Shown piece after piece: positions 36,423 to 46,133 of a DNA stretch of 64,000 nt. Source of the stretch: Sphingobacterium griseoflavum (lineage in GTDB: Bacteria; Bacteroidota; Bacteroidia; Sphingobacteriales; Sphingobacteriaceae). Below the pieces are notes generated by a model, which was given only the letters and a program-made list of their open reading frames with translations, did not search any database and had not been told where the DNA came from. Positions within the stretch are counted from its first letter, which is position 1. Every line of letters starts with the position of its first letter. The DNA lies in assembly GCF_014653155.1 (NCBI RefSeq), contig NZ_BNAF01000016.1, positions 1 to 64,000 of the forward strand. Reading direction: 5' to 3'. The position numbers and the translations under genes were made by a program.

Positions 36423-38186
36423 ATGAGATCATTTTTTAAGTACGTACTAGCCACCGTTACCGGAATAACCATTGTGGTGATCCTATTTTTTGTTTTAGTA
36501 ATCGGATTAGTGCTGAGTACGGTCAGTCAATCGGGAAATAAGGATGCCGATGTTCCTTCCAATGCCGTGCTGTATGTATCGCTTAACCACGAGATAACAG
36601 AGCGTACCAGTGAAAATCCGTTGGATGGGTTGAATGTTCCGGGGTATGGTCGCATGAAATCCTTGGGGTTAAATGATATTGTAGGTCGAATCGCTGCAGC
36701 AAAAACAGATGACCGTATAAAAGGGATTTACCTAAATCCGAGTTATGTAAACACGGGTATGGCCAGTTTAAAAGCCATTCACGCGGCGCTAAAAGACTTC
36801 AAGTCATCGGGCAAGTTTATCGTTGCGTACAGCGATGCATACACGCAAAAAGGCTATTATCTTGCTTCGCTTGCGGATAAGATTTATTTGAACCCTGAAG
36901 GAAGTTTAGAATTTAACGGTTTGTCCAGTTCGATTGCCTTCATTAAGGAAGCCTTGGAGAAGCTAGGTATTGACATGCAAGTGGTGAAAGTGGGTACATT
37001 TAAATCTGCTGTTGAACCTTTTCTATTAAATGAAATGAGTCCTGCCAATAGGCAACAGGTAACGTCCTATTTAGCGAGTATGTATGGGTCGTTTTTGTCA
37101 AATATTTCAACGGCACGACATATCAGTGTCGATTCGTTACGCAATGTAGCGGATAATTACTTGATTCGAAATGCGGAGGACGCCGTAACGTACAAGTTTG
37201 TCGATGATCGTCTGTACAAAGATGAATTGCTGAGCGAAATCAAAAAACGATTGGGGGTAGAGGAAAAGAAGGATATTCCAGCAGTTTCTTTGTTGGATTA
37301 TACGGGTGGGAGCGAGACGGAACAGACGGGAGATCGTATAGCCGTACTCTATGCTGCAGGGGATATCGTTGACGGTGAAGGAGACGACACCAATATTGGT
37401 GGCGACCGTTTTTCCCGGGAGCTTCGAAAGTTGCGGAGGGATGATCGTGTGAAGGCGGTTGTGCTTCGTGTGAATTCGCCCGGTGGATCTGCATTGGCGT
37501 CAGATATTATCGCGAGAGAGGTAGAGCTTACCCAAAAGGTAAAACCTATCGTGGTGTCTATGGGCGACTATGCCGCTTCGGGAGGCTATTATATTTCTGC
37601 GTTGGCAGACTCTATTTTCGCCGAAGAGGAGACATTGACCGGGTCTATTGGTGTTTTTGGTTTGATCCCGAATCTGCAAGGGCTTTTAAACAACAAACTG
37701 GGTGTCCACTTTGATGAGGTGAGAACAGGCCGGTTTTCCGGTTTGATGTCAGTTCCAGATAGGCCGTTGACGGAGGAGGAACGGGCGATTATCCAGGGTG
37801 ATGTGAACAACGTCTACCGTACCTTTATCGGCAAGGTTGCGAAGGGAAGGAAGCTAACGACGAATGCGGTCGATAGCATTGGGCAAGGTCGTGTATGGAC
37901 CGGCAAGCAAGCCAAAGGCCACGGATTGGTGGACGAGGTTGGGGGATTGCAGCGCGCTGTTTCTGCTGCTGCTGCCAAAGCCAAACTTAAACAGTACAAA
38001 CTTTCTTATTATCCCACGGTTAAAGACCCTTTTTCGTCGATCTTAGGGACATCGAAGGAACGTATCAAGGCGTGGATGCTGGCTGACGAACTGGGCGAGT
38101 ATAGGCAATATGTCGAACGGTTACGGACGATTACCAAATCTTCGGGCATACAGGCCCGAATGCCGTATACGATTGAAATACGATAA
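36423..38186 (+). CDS. sppA: Signal peptide peptidase SppA, 67K type
   Basis: A 587-residue membrane-anchored serine protease with two tandem S49 halves. An N-terminal helix covers about residues 8-32. The general-base Lys143 lies in YTQKGYYLAS in the first half, and the nucleophile Ser386 in MGDYAASGGYYIS in the second, the normal split catalytic dyad. It degrades cleaved signal peptides. A terminator hairpin follows directly. Confidence 0.94.
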   Translation: MRSFFKYVLATVTGITIVVILFFVLVIGLVLSTVSQSGNKDADVPSNAVLYVSLNHEITERTSENPLDGLNVPGYGRMKSLGLNDIVGRIAAAKTDDRIKGIYLNPSYVNTGMASLKAIHAALKDFKSSGKFIVAYSDAYTQKGYYLASLADKIYLNPEGSLEFNGLSSSIAFIKEALEKLGIDMQVVKVGTFKSAVEPFLLNEMSPANRQQVTSYLASMYGSFLSNISTARHISVDSLRNVADNYLIRNAEDAVTYKFVDDRLYKDELLSEIKKRLGVEEKKDIPAVSLLDYTGGSETEQTGDRIAVLYAAGDIVDGEGDDTNIGGDRFSRELRKLRRDDRVKAVVLRVNSPGGSALASDIIAREVELTQKVKPIVVSMGDYAASGGYYISALADSIFAEEETLTGSIGVFGLIPNLQGLLNNKLGVHFDEVRTGRFSGLMSVPDRPLTEEERAIIQGDVNNVYRTFIGKVAKGRKLTTNAVDSIGQGRVWTGKQAKGHGLVDEVGGLQRAVSAAAAKAKLKQYKLSYYPTVKDPFSSILGTSKERIKAWMLADELGEYRQYVERLRTITKSSGIQARMPYTIEIR

Positions 38187-38190
38187 AGTT

Positions 38191-38220
38191 AAGGAGGGGA
38201 TTTTCGATTTCCCTCCTTTT
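38191..38220 (+). terminator. Intrinsic terminator after sppA
   Basis: AAGGAGGG (38191-38198) pairs with CCCTCCTT (38211-38218), followed by a run of T residues. Confidence 0.85.
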
Positions 38221-38271
38221 TTCTATATTTATGGCTGGAAGTAAAAGGTCAACTTAAATTTTAAAGTATTT

Positions 38272-39462
38272 ATGAAAACAATTGATGATTTGAATTTCTC
38301 CGGTAAAAAGGCATTGATCCGCGTGGATTTTAACGTGCCTTTTGATGAGAATTTTAATATAACCGATGACAACCGTATCCAAGGCGCCGCGCCCACGATA
38401 AAAAAAGTATTGGCTGACGGTGGCTCGGTGATCCTGATGTCTCATTTAGGACGTCCGAAAGATGGGCCAACGGATAAGTATTCATTGAAGCACATCGTTG
38501 CGCATTTATCGACGGTATTAGGTGTTGATGTGCAGTTTGCCAATGATTGCATCGGCGAAGAAGCTGTGGAAAAAAGTGGCGCATTACAGCCTGGCGAAGT
38601 TCTTCTATTAGAAAACCTTCGCTTTTACAAAGAAGAGGAAAAAGGTGATAAAGATTTTGCCAAAAAATTGGCAACGCTCGGTGACGTTTATGTAAACGAT
38701 GCCTTTGGTACGGCGCATCGCGCTCACGCTTCGACCGCCATTGTTGCGGATTTTTTTCCAGGAAGTAAATATGCGGGTTATTTAATGGCCGCAGAGATCA
38801 AGAATGCCGAGAAGGTCATGAACCACCCCAGCCGTCCATTTACGGCCATTATGGGCGGCGCGAAAGTGTCGGACAAAATCCAATTGATTGAGGCATTGTT
38901 AGACAAAGTGGATAACCTTGTCATTGGCGGCGGCATGGCTTACACATTTGTGAAAGCACGTGGTGGAGAAATTGGTAAATCATTGGTGGAGATCGATAAG
39001 TTGGATTTGGCCAATGAGCTTGTTCAAAAAGCGGAAGAAAAAGGGGTTAATTTAGTATTGCCAACGGATGCTCAGATAGCCGATGGCTTTTCTAATGATG
39101 CAGCAACCTATGATGGGCCAAATGACGCCATTCCAGCAGATAAGGAGGGGCTTGATATTGGTCCCGAATCGTCGGCTCACTTTGCGGAAGTGATCGGAGC
39201 TTCGAATACCTTACTTTGGAACGGGCCAATGGGCGTGTTTGAATTTGATACCTTTGCAAAAGGCACGAAAGCAGTCGCCGATGCAGTTGTAGCGGCAACA
39301 GAGCGCGGAGCTTTTTCGCTTATAGGAGGCGGAGATTCAGCCGCTGCGGTATCAAAGTTTGGAATGACCGAGCATGTGAGTTACGTAAGTACCGGCGGCG
39401 GTGCATTGTTGGAATACATGGAGGGCAAAGTGCTTCCGGGCGTTCAAGCATTGAACAACTAA
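38272..39462 (+). CDS. pgk: Phosphoglycerate kinase
   Basis: A 396-residue glycolytic enzyme of standard length. KKALIRVDFNVPFDENFNITD near the start, MSHLGRPK, FGTAHRAHAST, then the nucleotide-binding GGAKVSDKI and near the end SLIGGGDSAAAV and ISTGGGA-like VSTGGGALLEYMEGK are all present. It converts 1,3-bisphosphoglycerate and ADP to 3-phosphoglycerate and ATP. Single gene closed by a terminator. Confidence 0.97.
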   Translation: MKTIDDLNFSGKKALIRVDFNVPFDENFNITDDNRIQGAAPTIKKVLADGGSVILMSHLGRPKDGPTDKYSLKHIVAHLSTVLGVDVQFANDCIGEEAVEKSGALQPGEVLLLENLRFYKEEEKGDKDFAKKLATLGDVYVNDAFGTAHRAHASTAIVADFFPGSKYAGYLMAAEIKNAEKVMNHPSRPFTAIMGGAKVSDKIQLIEALLDKVDNLVIGGGMAYTFVKARGGEIGKSLVEIDKLDLANELVQKAEEKGVNLVLPTDAQIADGFSNDAATYDGPNDAIPADKEGLDIGPESSAHFAEVIGASNTLLWNGPMGVFEFDTFAKGTKAVADAVVAATERGAFSLIGGGDSAAAVSKFGMTEHVSYVSTGGGALLEYMEGKVLPGVQALNN

Positions 39463-39488
39463 CGCAATAGCTACATTGTAATAAGCAT

Positions 39489-39523
39489 AAAAGCCGTAAC
39501 ATGCAAATTGTTACGGCTTTTTT
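39489..39523. terminator. Bidirectional terminator after pgk
   Basis: AAAAGCCGTAACA and TGTTACGGCTTTT form a perfect 13-bp stem around a 7-base loop, with T-runs on both strands, between convergent genes. Confidence 0.92.
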
Positions 39524-39543
39524 GTGCGGCTAGGTTTCACTAT

Positions 39544-42348
39544 TTAATAGGCGTAGCTAAACCCGAAAGTCGGAAACAGCTTTTGGGATGCCGATACATC
39601 ATTGATATACGTTATCCTTGCCGCTACGTTGATATCAGGCAGTACATAACGAAACACATTGAGGTCTGCTGATATCCCCATTCCAAAGCTCTTTGGTGTA
39701 GCAGATCTATGGATGTTTTGGAAATCTGAAAATAGCAATCCCTGAAAGCGTTTGATGTAAGCCAGAGAGCCAATGCTCCAGTCTGGATAGAATAAAGGCA
39801 TGCGATAGCTCGCCAGCGCGGTGTTGTGCACGATATCCGACCTGAAGTTGCCCCATCCCGATACCAGGGGGATATCGTATACGCCTTCATATCGTCCGGT
39901 GCTGCGTTGGGCGGCGAAGCGTACTTGCAGACTGTGATTGGATACCAATCCAGGTAGGTAAAAATTTGTTCTTACCGAAAAAACTTGACCGCTCAGCTGC
40001 TCTTCAAAGGGCAGGTGGCGATAGGTGATACTTATATTTTGACCCCAGCGTGGGGCGAGGTCCAGCCGGCTTCGCATACTGTTCCTGTTGAAATAGGCTT
40101 GGTAATTTAGGGGAAATGCAATGGTTTCATTGAAATTTCGGAGCGCTATACTGACATTATATCGCTTCGTAAACGATGTTCCGAAATTCGCACCATAGCT
40201 ATAAACCATGTTTTGCCGGTAAATAGACAGTGGTATGCCGACTTCAAGTGTGGCATGATGGTCACGGTAATCGTACATAATAACCTGGTTGTTCTGCGCA
40301 ACTGCATTTCCCACGAGTCCACGATTGGCATAACGTGCAGTGAATACGGGAAGGTATCTCCGGTAGGCCACTTCTGCCGAGTAGGTGCTCTTGCGTATGT
40401 CGGGGTCATACTCGTAGCCTAGTTTAATCTGACCGGTGTTCAACACATCGTTTGAAAGCCAAAAAAGACCGGGAATATAATTGTTGAAGCTTTCAAAATT
40501 AGTTCCGCTGATCGACAGACTATGAAAGTTGACGAGGTTTGTGGTGGGGTTGTAAGGTGTTATCTGCAGGTTCTCTTCCACTTTTCCAAGATTATCCTTT
40601 TGCTGAAGTTGATCCAGGGTCGGTTGTATGAACAATGTTGGCCTCTGATCGAGGACGGCTGTTCCCTGAGCTAGCTTTTGCGAAGCCAACTTGTAACCAT
40701 TATACCGGTAATCGTTGTAAATCATCTGTTTGTTTTCTACATCAATAGCGGCATTGAACGCGCCAAATCGAGCATCAGTCAATTGATATTGCTGTCCGTG
40801 CTGATCGAGTCGATAGATGTTATCCCTGCCGTTATAATGCGCTTTAAAAATGATATCATCGTTGTGGTACAACGGGCGTTCGAGCTGTTGATTGCTCCAA
40901 TCAAGCAACAATCGTTGCTGCCGTGTCTGCAAGTCTATTTCGATCAGATTCGTTCCCTTCTGCGATACTGCAATTGCAATGATTTTATTTCCTACCGCAT
41001 CAAATTTTGGTTGCTGTATATGCAAGCCCTCGGCGAGGCGGTAGGTGTCCGAAACCGACCCATTTTTGGCGTCAATCAATAGCAAGCTACTTTTATTAGC
41101 GGTGTTTACTTCAACGACGGCGATGATACCTTTCGTGGGGTGAAGTGCAGGGGAGTAATACCTCGATTTGTGCGTCAATGTGCGTAGTTTTTTGCTATCT
41201 AAGTCATACATGTTGATAACATTATAGGTCTGCTTGCCAAATCGGGGATCCTTTCGGTATTCGTCCCAGACCAGTTGCGTGCCGCGCAAATGGAAATAGG
41301 GCGTAATCTGAATGCCCGTCTTGACAAGACCAATCTCGTTTCCCATGCTGTCCAATTGGATGATCTCGTTAACCAATTTTGGACTTGATTTCAGCACCAA
41401 TAAAGTGCCGGATCCACTTTTTTGGGGCAAAAGATAATCGCTGGGAAACCTACTTGTTGTTGTTTTTATTTCATTTTCTATAGATTTTTTATTGTCCATA
41501 TTAGACCAATTTTCTTGCAGTTCTTTCAAAGTTTCACCAAACATTTTTTTAGGTTTGATACCGGATACTTGCTTGAAAGCGCGTTGAAAATTAAAAGGGC
41601 GAAGGAGCTTTTTTCGCATCTGTTCCATAATTTTTTCATGGCTATCAATACCGTTATGGTTCGTCAAGTATGTATTCATCAACAGGCCGATCGTGTAATG
41701 CGAGGGAACATTATCTTTGAAAGATCCCAGCACATATTTATTGAAATCATAATGTTCATCCGATAATATATTTGCGCGAATGGGCATAACCCAAGACGGT
41801 AACCTGCCGCGTCCGCCGGAACTATGGATGGTTTCAATTTGTACAGCGTCACCTTCGAAATACCATGCTGGCAGATTCAGCGCGTAGAGGCCAAGCGCCA
41901 ATTGTTCAAAAAAAGGGCCTCTGATACGGCCTGTCAATTTGTCAAATTGTGCAACATGCCTTAGTTCGTGAAGGGCCAAATTGGGAAGCCATTCCTGATT
42001 ATCTGCAGTGGAGGAGGGGACCGGGTAAAACTCTGATTTTCGCGGAGCAAGCTGTACATAGCCATTTTGACTGAGGTGATTCCCTTGCAATACTAATGTT
42101 ATGGGGCGGGTGTTTTTGTTTAAATCATCGCTGCTGTATCGCCGTAGTGAGGGTAGCTGCTTTGCTAAGTTAAGTGCAGCAGAATCAAATGTGCTTGGAA
42201 ACAGAAGTCTGTAGTTTTTCGTTTTAATTTGATGCCATTTGATGGAGGAGTGCGCTTGCTCATTTTCTATAATTTGACCGAATGCACAACGTGTATTTAT
42301 CAATGATGTAAATATGGTTATTATGCTGATAATAATTGCTTTATTCAT
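39544..42348 (-). CDS. Large secreted protein: HExxH metallopeptidase-like, beta-propeller and outer-membrane barrel regions
   Basis: A 934-residue protein with a signal sequence (residues about 4-24). H127-E-L-R-H131 followed by the helix and E165 in WYFEGDAV is a gluzincin-like zinc site of the peptidase-MA kind. About residues 330-590 contain TolB/WD40-like beta-propeller repeats (HPTKGIIAVVEVN, LIEIDLQTRQQRL). From about 620 to the end the sequence alternates like an outer-membrane barrel and finishes with LFPTFGFSYAY. It may be a surface or periplasmic-facing protease anchored in the outer membrane. The family is annotated as hypothetical in relatives as far as I recall. A terminator follows. 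Confidence 0.7.
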   Translation of the reverse strand: MNKAIIISIITIFTSLINTRCAFGQIIENEQAHSSIKWHQIKTKNYRLLFPSTFDSAALNLAKQLPSLRRYSSDDLNKNTRPITLVLQGNHLSQNGYVQLAPRKSEFYPVPSSTADNQEWLPNLALHELRHVAQFDKLTGRIRGPFFEQLALGLYALNLPAWYFEGDAVQIETIHSSGGRGRLPSWVMPIRANILSDEHYDFNKYVLGSFKDNVPSHYTIGLLMNTYLTNHNGIDSHEKIMEQMRKKLLRPFNFQRAFKQVSGIKPKKMFGETLKELQENWSNMDNKKSIENEIKTTTSRFPSDYLLPQKSGSGTLLVLKSSPKLVNEIIQLDSMGNEIGLVKTGIQITPYFHLRGTQLVWDEYRKDPRFGKQTYNVINMYDLDSKKLRTLTHKSRYYSPALHPTKGIIAVVEVNTANKSSLLLIDAKNGSVSDTYRLAEGLHIQQPKFDAVGNKIIAIAVSQKGTNLIEIDLQTRQQRLLLDWSNQQLERPLYHNDDIIFKAHYNGRDNIYRLDQHGQQYQLTDARFGAFNAAIDVENKQMIYNDYRYNGYKLASQKLAQGTAVLDQRPTLFIQPTLDQLQQKDNLGKVEENLQITPYNPTTNLVNFHSLSISGTNFESFNNYIPGLFWLSNDVLNTGQIKLGYEYDPDIRKSTYSAEVAYRRYLPVFTARYANRGLVGNAVAQNNQVIMYDYRDHHATLEVGIPLSIYRQNMVYSYGANFGTSFTKRYNVSIALRNFNETIAFPLNYQAYFNRNSMRSRLDLAPRWGQNISITYRHLPFEEQLSGQVFSVRTNFYLPGLVSNHSLQVRFAAQRSTGRYEGVYDIPLVSGWGNFRSDIVHNTALASYRMPLFYPDWSIGSLAYIKRFQGLLFSDFQNIHRSATPKSFGMGISADLNVFRYVLPDINVAARITYINDVSASQKLFPTFGFSYAY

Positions 42349-42993
42349 CTGATTACTTTGTAATAGTATGTTTTACTAAAAATATTAGTATAAATTGGGT
42401 TATTTATGTGTTTTTTTACTTTTAATATTTAAGTTCAATATACTGATTATCTTTTTTTTATGATTTTTTTTAATTGGTCTTTTTATTAAATTTTGCGCTT
42501 AAAAAAATGTCTTTTTGCAATGTCCTCAGTAGATCCCAGCTAAGTTTTGCTTCGTTTTTTTTCGGTTATTAGTTCGTCAACAAGATAAAAAAAATAATTG
42601 TCTTTTCTGTGCTACATTACGAGGGATAGACGCACACCTTCACCACGCCATGAAGCGCAGATGAAAAGGTTCGGCAAGATGTGGCCTATATAGGGTTGCC
42701 TGTTTTTGCCAGCATGACTTGGGGTTGATGCTAGCGTGTTCGATCGATTTATAGGGATTTGTTCCGGAGACTTGAATTCCAGTTGATCCGCTTGTCAATA
42801 TCTAGGGTTTTTTGTGCTGTCATCTTGGCATGTTTACGCAAAGTGCTCGGTAAAAATTAAAACTGTTCCTGATGGAATTTGTTATCGATAGTTGGTGTAT
42901 GTGGCTGAAAATAGTATTAGTTATTTTCAACTAAAAAGTCGACTTTTGCTGCAAACAAAAATACCCATGTAGGAATTAAAATTTAAGTTTGTT
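42349..42993 (+). other. 645-base intergenic region upstream of mgtE
   Basis: The first 250 bases are very AT-rich with many T-runs; bases about 42610-42800 are more GC-balanced but have no long open frame or recognisable protein remnant. I looked for the conserved elements of a magnesium-sensing M-box leader and did not find them. No exact TAnnTTTG promoter was seen. It may include the promoter of the minus-strand gene ending the gap on the left. Confidence 0.4.
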
Positions 42994-44370
42994 ATGGAAG
43001 AACTAGAAATGCAAGTGGAGCTTGTGGAGAATTGGATCGAATCGAATCGCCTTTCTGAGCTTCAAGATTTTCTTAATGAGCAGAACATCTCCGATGTCGA
43101 GGAGCTCATCGATGAACTTCCAGAATACGCCGCACTATTTATCGAAACCCTTAATATTAATCGTGCGGTTCACGTTTTCAGTATCCTCGATTTCCCTACG
43201 CAAGAGCGTATCTTCAAAAAACTTTCCGCAGCTAAAGTTCGTGAGCTCATAAATGAGATGCCACCAGATGATCGTACATCATTCTTTAGTGAATTAAAGG
43301 GTGATGTGGTGAAGCACTTAATTATCATGCTATCCCCAGAAGAGCGCAAAGAAGCACTTTCTTTGTTGGGTTATCCGGAGGACAGTGTTGGACGTCTTAT
43401 GACACCAGATTATATCACGGTGAAACCCCACTGGAGTATCACCCGTGTCCTGGAGCATATTCGTCGATACGGGAATGCTTCGGAGACTATCGACGTGTTG
43501 TACGTCATCGATAGTGAAGGCCGACTAATGGATGACATCAAGATTAGGGATATCCTCATTTCGGATTTGGATACGAAAGTAGAGGATCTAATCGACAGCC
43601 GGCTGATCTCTCTGCATGCCAACGATCCTCAAGAGGAGGCTGTAAATGTTTTCCGGATGAACAACCGGGTGGCGCTTCCCGTGGTGGATGAGCAAGGTAT
43701 TATGTTGGGTATGGTGACGATCGATGATATCCTTTGGGTTGCCAATGAAGAATACACAGAAGATATGCAGCGGATAGGTGGTACTGAAGCATTGGATGAA
43801 CCGTACCTAGATGTTTCAATTTTCCATTTGGTGAAAAAGCGCGGTGGATGGCTGATCGTACTTTTTTTGGGGCAGCTGCTCACGTTTAACGTTTTGGAAT
43901 TTTACGAGGATAAGCTTACCACAATTCTGGTGTTGTTGATGCCGCTTATTATGTCCAGCGGAGGGAATAGTGGTTCGCAGGCTTCCACGTTGATCATTCA
44001 GGCGATGGCCATGGGGGAGGTTACGCTGCGCGACTGGTGGCTCGTTATGCGACGCGAGATTTTGTCCGGTTTTTTGCTCGGTCTGATTCTTGGAACGTTG
44101 GGGTTCTTTCGTATATCGGTTTATCAAGCTTTTGCCGATGCTTATGGTGATGCTTGGCTGCTGTATGGATTTGCAATCGCCTTTTCCCTTGTTGGTGTCG
44201 TTCTGTGGGGGTCACTTGTCGGATCCATGCTTCCCTTTGTACTTCGTCGCTTAGGGGCAGATCCGGCCAGCTCTTCGGCTCCATTTGTGTCTACATTAGT
44301 CGACGTGACGGGCTTGATTATCTATTTTACGGTAGCCACGCTCGTGCTTGGTGATCTTGTTGTTTCATAA
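42994..44370 (+). CDS. mgtE: Magnesium transporter MgtE
   Basis: A 458-residue protein in standard order. A cytoplasmic MgtE N domain (LINEMPPDDRTSFFSEL) comes first, then two CBS domains (about 140-260, GRLMTPDYITV and LPVVDEQGIMLGMVTIDD), and five C-terminal helices with the pore motif SGGNSGSQAST. It is a Mg2+ channel gated by intracellular magnesium. It stands immediately before the first tRNA-Asn. Confidence 0.96.
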   Translation: MEELEMQVELVENWIESNRLSELQDFLNEQNISDVEELIDELPEYAALFIETLNINRAVHVFSILDFPTQERIFKKLSAAKVRELINEMPPDDRTSFFSELKGDVVKHLIIMLSPEERKEALSLLGYPEDSVGRLMTPDYITVKPHWSITRVLEHIRRYGNASETIDVLYVIDSEGRLMDDIKIRDILISDLDTKVEDLIDSRLISLHANDPQEEAVNVFRMNNRVALPVVDEQGIMLGMVTIDDILWVANEEYTEDMQRIGGTEALDEPYLDVSIFHLVKKRGGWLIVLFLGQLLTFNVLEFYEDKLTTILVLLMPLIMSSGGNSGSQASTLIIQAMAMGEVTLRDWWLVMRREILSGFLLGLILGTLGFFRISVYQAFADAYGDAWLLYGFAIAFSLVGVVLWGSLVGSMLPFVLRRLGADPASSSAPFVSTLVDVTGLIIYFTVATLVLGDLVVS

Positions 44371-44483
44371 AAAAAATCTTATTGTATTAGAGCTAGTTGC
44401 AATTTTCTATCTGAAATAATTTGCAGAGCTCACCAAAACTTCCGATAATTGCATCACCGAAACGGAAACGTTGGTGCTAAAAT

Positions 44484-44557
44484 TCCTGAATAGCTCAGCA
44501 GGTTAGAGCATCTGACTGTTAATCAGAGGGTCGCTGGTTCGAGCCCAGCTTCAGGAG
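44484..44557 (+). tRNA. tRNA-Asn (GUU), left copy
   Basis: A 74-base cloverleaf. The acceptor stem is TCCTGAA with TTCAGGA, then discriminator G. The anticodon loop CTGTTAATC carries GTT. The T arm contains GGTTCGAGCC. No CCA is encoded. Identical to the copy at 54665. I find no exact Bacteroidota promoter in the 110 bases upstream, so it may be read from mgtE or from a weaker promoter. Confidence 0.97.
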
Positions 44558-44561
44558 CAAC

Positions 44562-44599
44562 ACAAAAAAGGTCTTTTTTTTAAAAAAGGCCTTTTTTGT
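44562..44599 (+). terminator. Terminator after the left tRNA-Asn
   Basis: ACAAAAAAGGTC (44562-44573) pairs with GGCCTTTTTTGT (44588-44599) with one T-G pair. It lies 4 bases after the tRNA. Confidence 0.75.
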
Positions 44600-44825
44600 T
44601 TCGGTGAAAATTAGATACGTACGCACTCGCTGCCCTGATCCTAATATGCGATACTCGCAAGAGAGCCGAGTCGATATGTTTTAGTTTTGCATTCCATCGA
44701 TCTTTTTAAGGTGGCAGGATAGACCTCGAAAAACAGTAATCTAGCCCGCCAAAACGAAAGATTGGGACATCCTGTCCTGAATTAGTGGTCCTACTCCATA
44801 CTATATGGCGACCAAAAGTATTTCC

Positions 44826-45698
44826 TTATCGCTGTGTCTTTCTAAACTCTTCTGGGCTAAGTCCATGCTTCTTTTTAAAAAAAGTAATGAAGTAAGAAGA
44901 ACTGTCGAAGCCAAGTTCAAATGATATTTCCGATACCGTTTTGAACGTGTGACAGAGCAACCTTTCCGCCTCCATCCGTATTCGGTCTCTTGTTATTTCT
45001 CCGACGCTCCTGCTCCGCCGTTCTTTGCAGATACGGTTTAGGTAATTCGTTGATATGTTCAACTTTTCGGCATAAAATGAAGGGAATCGTTCTCTTTTGT
45101 AGTACTGTTCCAACAATTGTTCAAAAAGTCGTACTTTACCCTCTTTCTCTCTATTGTAGGGAGCATCAACAGCTATACCATGGTGTCTCCCCATAATCCC
45201 CAATACGATATTCAGGTAGGAGCGCAATATCGTTCTTGAATCAGCTCCTGAACGCTTGAATTCATCGTACATTGCATCCATCATCATGCGCCAACGGGGC
45301 ATATCTTCCGTATGCTCCAACTGTTTACATACGCTATTACTTTTTAGAAATGAAAAATCGTATAAAACATTGTCGTTATATCGCTTCGAAAAAAAAGCGT
45401 CCGTAAACAATACCACCCAGCCTTTGGCTTGTTTATCTATTTCAAATGTACAGACACTGGTAGGGCTTACACTCAATACTTCTCCTTTATGGATTTGTGT
45501 AGAAGACTGATCTACAACAAACCTTCCGGCTTGATCTTCTAAAAAGATTATCGTGTAAAATCTTCTCTGGTTTGGCAACGAGAAAAGACTACAGTAATGC
45601 TGATTATAAGATTGGAGCGAAGTGATGAAAAAACCTAAATCGGGACTTTCAAAATCTTCCAGTGTCAAAACTCTTATTTCTTCTGTCTTGACAACCAT
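44826..45698 (-). CDS. AraC family transcriptional regulator
   Basis: A 290-residue regulator. An N-terminal cupin-like sensing domain (about residues 30-120, VVDQSSTQIHKGEVLSVSP) precedes the C-terminal AraC double helix-turn-helix, with AEKLNISTNYLNRICKE and ISFELGFDSSSYFITFFKKKHGLSPEEFR. It is the last gene of the minus-strand operon that begins with an SCO gene, so it probably controls one or both divergent copper operons. The inducer is unknown. The 226 bases downstream to the tRNA contain nothing recognisable. Confidence 0.9.
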   Translation of the reverse strand: MVVKTEEIRVLTLEDFESPDLGFFITSLQSYNQHYCSLFSLPNQRRFYTIIFLEDQAGRFVVDQSSTQIHKGEVLSVSPTSVCTFEIDKQAKGWVVLFTDAFFSKRYNDNVLYDFSFLKSNSVCKQLEHTEDMPRWRMMMDAMYDEFKRSGADSRTILRSYLNIVLGIMGRHHGIAVDAPYNREKEGKVRLFEQLLEQYYKRERFPSFYAEKLNISTNYLNRICKERRSRSVGEITRDRIRMEAERLLCHTFKTVSEISFELGFDSSSYFITFFKKKHGLSPEEFRKTQR

Positions 45699-45740
45699 AA
45701 TAATATTACCTTAATTTAAATAATCGATAGATCAGTTAAA

Positions 45741-46112
45741 TCAGGCAATAGGCGGTTTGAAGATAGAAAAGCAAAAGCCATCTGATAAGGTGGCCTCAGA
45801 AACCGGTTGCGTTAAAAGGTTTCCAATATCTTTTTGAACAGGCGGCGTATTACTTGAAGTGAAGATGGATAATATCATCGTTACTTCGAGCAACTTAAGT
45901 TTCACAGGTGCATCGTTATGCTGCTGATCTTCTTTAATTTTTTCCTCTAAATAACACGAGCCTTTACATACTGGAATAGTGTCAAATCTATTGATACATA
46001 ACTGGCTTTCGATATAGTCCCGATTGAGCTGAAAGCTTAAAAAAATCCACATACTACTCGTTGACTGTATGAAAACAGCTATAAGCAACGATATGTACAT
46101 GAATCTTTTCAA
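45741..46112 (-). CDS. Small exported Cys-motif protein next to SCO, copy 1
   Basis: A 123-residue protein with one N-terminal hydrophobic segment (residues 4-28). SFQLNRDYIESQLC39 is followed by C49-KGS-C53-YLEEKIK, giving C-x9-C-x3-C. It is paralogous to the protein at 47591: all three cysteines have the same residue numbers, and NRxYI, LC, CxGxC and a C-terminal FxxPP ending are shared. I know such proteins only as unnamed Bacteroidota hypotheticals beside metal genes. The frame opens at TTG (46112) giving MKRF; an ATG at 46100 is the alternative. Metal binding is inferred from the cysteines and context. Confidence 0.75.
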   Translation of the reverse strand: MKRFMYISLLIAVFIQSTSSMWIFLSFQLNRDYIESQLCINRFDTIPVCKGSCYLEEKIKEDQQHNDAPVKLKLLEVTMILSIFTSSNTPPVQKDIGNLLTQPVSEATLSDGFCFSIFKPPIA

Positions 46113-46133
46113 AATGCTGCGAATGTATTAAAT

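Noticed and set aside
42349..42993. Magnesium M-box riboswitch for mgtE
   Set aside because: The position is right and the leader long enough, but I could not find the conserved elements of the M-box.
44600..44825. Integrase or transposase remnant between the left tRNA-Asn and the AraC gene
   Set aside because: The 226 bases give no recognisable protein fragment in any frame and no terminal inverted repeat.
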